From PALSA-693 sp963702305 (lineage in GTDB: Bacteria > Actinomycetota > Acidimicrobiia > Acidimicrobiales > Palsa-688), in NCBI GenBank assembly GCA_963702305.1, contig CAVPBX010000012.1:124001-188000 (forward strand): a stretch of DNA of 64,000 nucleotides. Direction: 5' to 3'. The first letter of the stretch is position 1; each line of letters starts with the position of its first letter. The notes below the pieces were generated by a model that did not search any database, was not told where the DNA came from, and worked only from the letters and a program-made list of their open reading frames with translations. This document shows, piece after piece, positions 62,723 to 64,000 of this stretch. The position numbers and the translations under genes were made by a program.

Positions 62723-63208
62723 ATGACTACCCGTTCGACTGCTCCCCTCGGTCGGCGCATCCAGGCCCGAGTCATGCGCCTGGTCAATGTGCCGATGCGG
62801 CTCATCCTGCGGCTGCCGGTGGCGACGCCGCTCGGCAAACGACTCATGCTGGTCTTTCTGACCGGGCGCCGGACGGGCCGGTCCTACCGCCAGCCGGTGA
62901 GTTACGTCCGCCAGGGCCAGACTCTGCTGACCCCGGGCGGGGGCAAGTGGAAGCTCAACCTCGAGAGCGGCGAACCGGTGCGGGTCCGGCTGCGGGGACG
63001 GGACGTGATGGCCCGGCCCGAGCTGGTGCGAGATGTCGAGGAGGTCGGCCGGCTCCTCGAGGTGATGACGGCGACGAATCCCATGGTCAGCAAGTTCGTG
63101 GGCATCCCCAAGGATGCCGACGGCCACTTCGACCGGAGCCGGCTCGAGACAGCCGTGCGATACGGGTTCGCGATCGTGCGGTGGCACCTCGACGAACCGG
63201 CGCGGTAG
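62723..63208 (+). CDS. Nitroreductase/quinone reductase family (Ddn-like, deazaflavin)
   Basis: A 161-residue protein with LVFLTGRRTGRSYRQPVSYV, TLLTPGGGKWKLNLESGEPV and VRLRGRDVMARPELVRDVEE, the usual F420-binding split-barrel blocks. It differs from the gene at 51621 by having an N-terminal basic helix. The ATG follows GGAAAGGACTACCTC. Substrate unknown. Confidence 0.86.
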   Translation: MTTRSTAPLGRRIQARVMRLVNVPMRLILRLPVATPLGKRLMLVFLTGRRTGRSYRQPVSYVRQGQTLLTPGGGKWKLNLESGEPVRVRLRGRDVMARPELVRDVEEVGRLLEVMTATNPMVSKFVGIPKDADGHFDRSRLETAVRYGFAIVRWHLDEPAR

Positions 63209-63249
63209 CCCCGTCTTGACCGCCGTCCCCGGCCATGACTTCCAGCGGC

Positions 63250-64000
63250 TCAGCGGTACTTCTTGATCACCTCGACCGAGAAGCGCTCGAGCGCCTCGAT
63301 CCCCCGGGGTCCGCTGTCGACGGGGATGTGCACGAGCACCTGCGTCACCCCCACTCCCGCCATCTCTTCGAGCCACTCCAGATACGGCCCGAACTGGCCG
63401 TCCGCCTCCGCCGTCCGGCTGGGACCGCGCAGCTGTTGGATCTGCACGGCCACCGTCGAAGGATCGCGACCCGCGGCGTCGACCCGCCGCTTCATGTCGG
63501 CGATGGCGCCCGCCAAGGCGGCCACGTCGGGCAAGGGGGCGGTCCGGGTGGTGCGGGCCGCCACGTCGTTGGCCATGATGGGAGTCCAGCCCGCTCCGTA
63601 GTCGGCGACGCGCTGGCGGGCCCGGGCGCTGTTCCCCCCGATCCAGATGGGCGGGTGGGGATCCTGGACCGGCCGGGGGCGCTGGAGGATCCCCTCGGCG
63701 TGGAAATGCTCGTCGGCGATGGTGACCGTCTCCCCGGTCCACAGCTGTTTCCACGCCGAGATGGCGGCGTCGAGGAGCTCGTTCCGCTCGTCGAAGTTCG
63801 AGCCCAACGCCTGGGCCTCGGAGCGGAGGTAGCCGGTGCCGACCGGCACGATCAGCCGGCCGCCGGAGACGATGTCCAAGGTGGTGATCTGCTTGGCGGC
63901 CATCACGGCGTTGCGGAACGGCGGCACCAGCACGTACGGCATCAGCTGGATGGTCGAGGTGACGGCGGCGAAGAACCCGAGCGTCGTGAATACGTCCAGG
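63250..64000 (-). CDS. LLM class F420-dependent oxidoreductase (3' part)
   Basis: The C-terminal 250 residues of a luciferase-like enzyme. LGFFAAVTSTIQLMPYVLVP runs up to the window edge in frame, so the gene starts outside. Inside are AAKQITTLDIVSGGRLIVPV, PPIWIGGNSARARQRVADYG and a terminal VLVHIPVDSGPRGIEALERF. It belongs to the F420-dependent group. Substrate unknown. Confidence 0.88.
   Translation of the reverse strand, partial: LDVFTTLGFFAAVTSTIQLMPYVLVPPFRNAVMAAKQITTLDIVSGGRLIVPVGTGYLRSEAQALGSNFDERNELLDAAISAWKQLWTGETVTIADEHFHAEGILQRPRPVQDPHPPIWIGGNSARARQRVADYGAGWTPIMANDVAARTTRTAPLPDVAALAGAIADMKRRVDAAGRDPSTVAVQIQQLRGPSRTAEADGQFGPYLEWLEEMAGVGVTQVLVHIPVDSGPRGIEALERFSVEVIKKYR

Noticed and set aside
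1..64000. A catabolic gene cluster for steroids or terpenes
   Set aside because: A dehydrogenase, thioesterase, hydratase, P450 and epoxide hydrolase-like gene are present, but they are scattered, on both strands and mixed with unrelated genes, with no mce or ring-cleavage genes.

Overview
The window is very GC-rich DNA with GTG and TTG starts, short intergenic gaps and many four-base start/stop overlaps. It carries several enzymes of types that use coenzyme F420 (three luciferase-like oxidoreductases, two Ddn-like proteins, one PPOX-type protein), a P450 with its ferredoxin, two DHA2-type exporters, and HxlR, TetR and FadR regulators. This points to a high-GC actinobacterium. A solitary mreB away from mreCD would fit Acidimicrobiia or a related deep lineage, but the class is only a guess. 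I recognised no rRNA, tRNA, CRISPR array, transposase or biosynthetic gene cluster.

Layout. 1-7450: start of a lipoprotein gene (cut by the window edge), quinone oxidoreductase, acyl-CoA thioesterase II and acyl-CoA dehydrogenase, a phosphotransferase, a ferredoxin-P450 pair, and a 3-hydroxyisobutyrate dehydrogenase-like protein. 7458-17475: MATE exporter, an HxlR repressor facing a DHA2 exporter, MBL-fold and M20 hydrolases, SRPBCC, LLM oxidoreductase, and a large secreted BNR-repeat protein. 17657-25913: enoyl-CoA hydratase, a P-loop kinase/LLM fusion, a Rieske fusion protein, a lipoprotein, and small VOC, YjbR, SDR and AKR enzymes. 26106-34102: aquaporin, Tat-exported phosphoesterase, C26 amidohydrolase with a FadR regulator, DUF2254, a micro-operon holding a KdpB N-terminal stub, and an SDR. 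34168-45552: cNMP/thioredoxin-reductase protein, TrpB2, AKR, MreB, TetR with an epoxide hydrolase-like protein, DHA2 exporter, and a 2-hydroxyacid dehydrogenase. 45737-53991: TetR and ChrA, two 2-oxoglutarate oxygenases, an ECF sigma/Ogt/oxygenase operon, a methyltransferase, and an amidase. 54073-64000: small membrane proteins, a cytochrome b, a toxin-antitoxin-like pair, a DMT transporter with a glycosyltransferase, a PIG-L deacetylase, and a second edge-cut gene.

What stands out. (1) Ten genes are each broken by exactly one single-base indel, five of them in or beside short G or C runs, and a one-base correction restores a family-typical protein every time. This looks like a sequence-quality signature. 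It also dissolves an apparent TetR-ChrA fusion. (2) A 15-bp partial palindrome between hxlR and its divergent exporter is repeated 32 bp on, over the exporter start codon, and again 24 kb away in front of an SDR gene, suggesting a small HxlR regulon. (3) A tightly coupled sigma factor, Ogt and 2OG oxygenase operon looks like an alkylation-repair unit. (4) A KdpB N-terminal stub sits in a translationally coupled set of tiny genes with no kdpA or kdpC. (5) A P-loop kinase is genuinely fused to an F420-type LLM oxidoreductase. (6) Short tandem repeats are common. Those inside genes have periods divisible by three (9, 15, 18, 30 bp), and the clear intergenic ones do not (11, 13, 16 bp).
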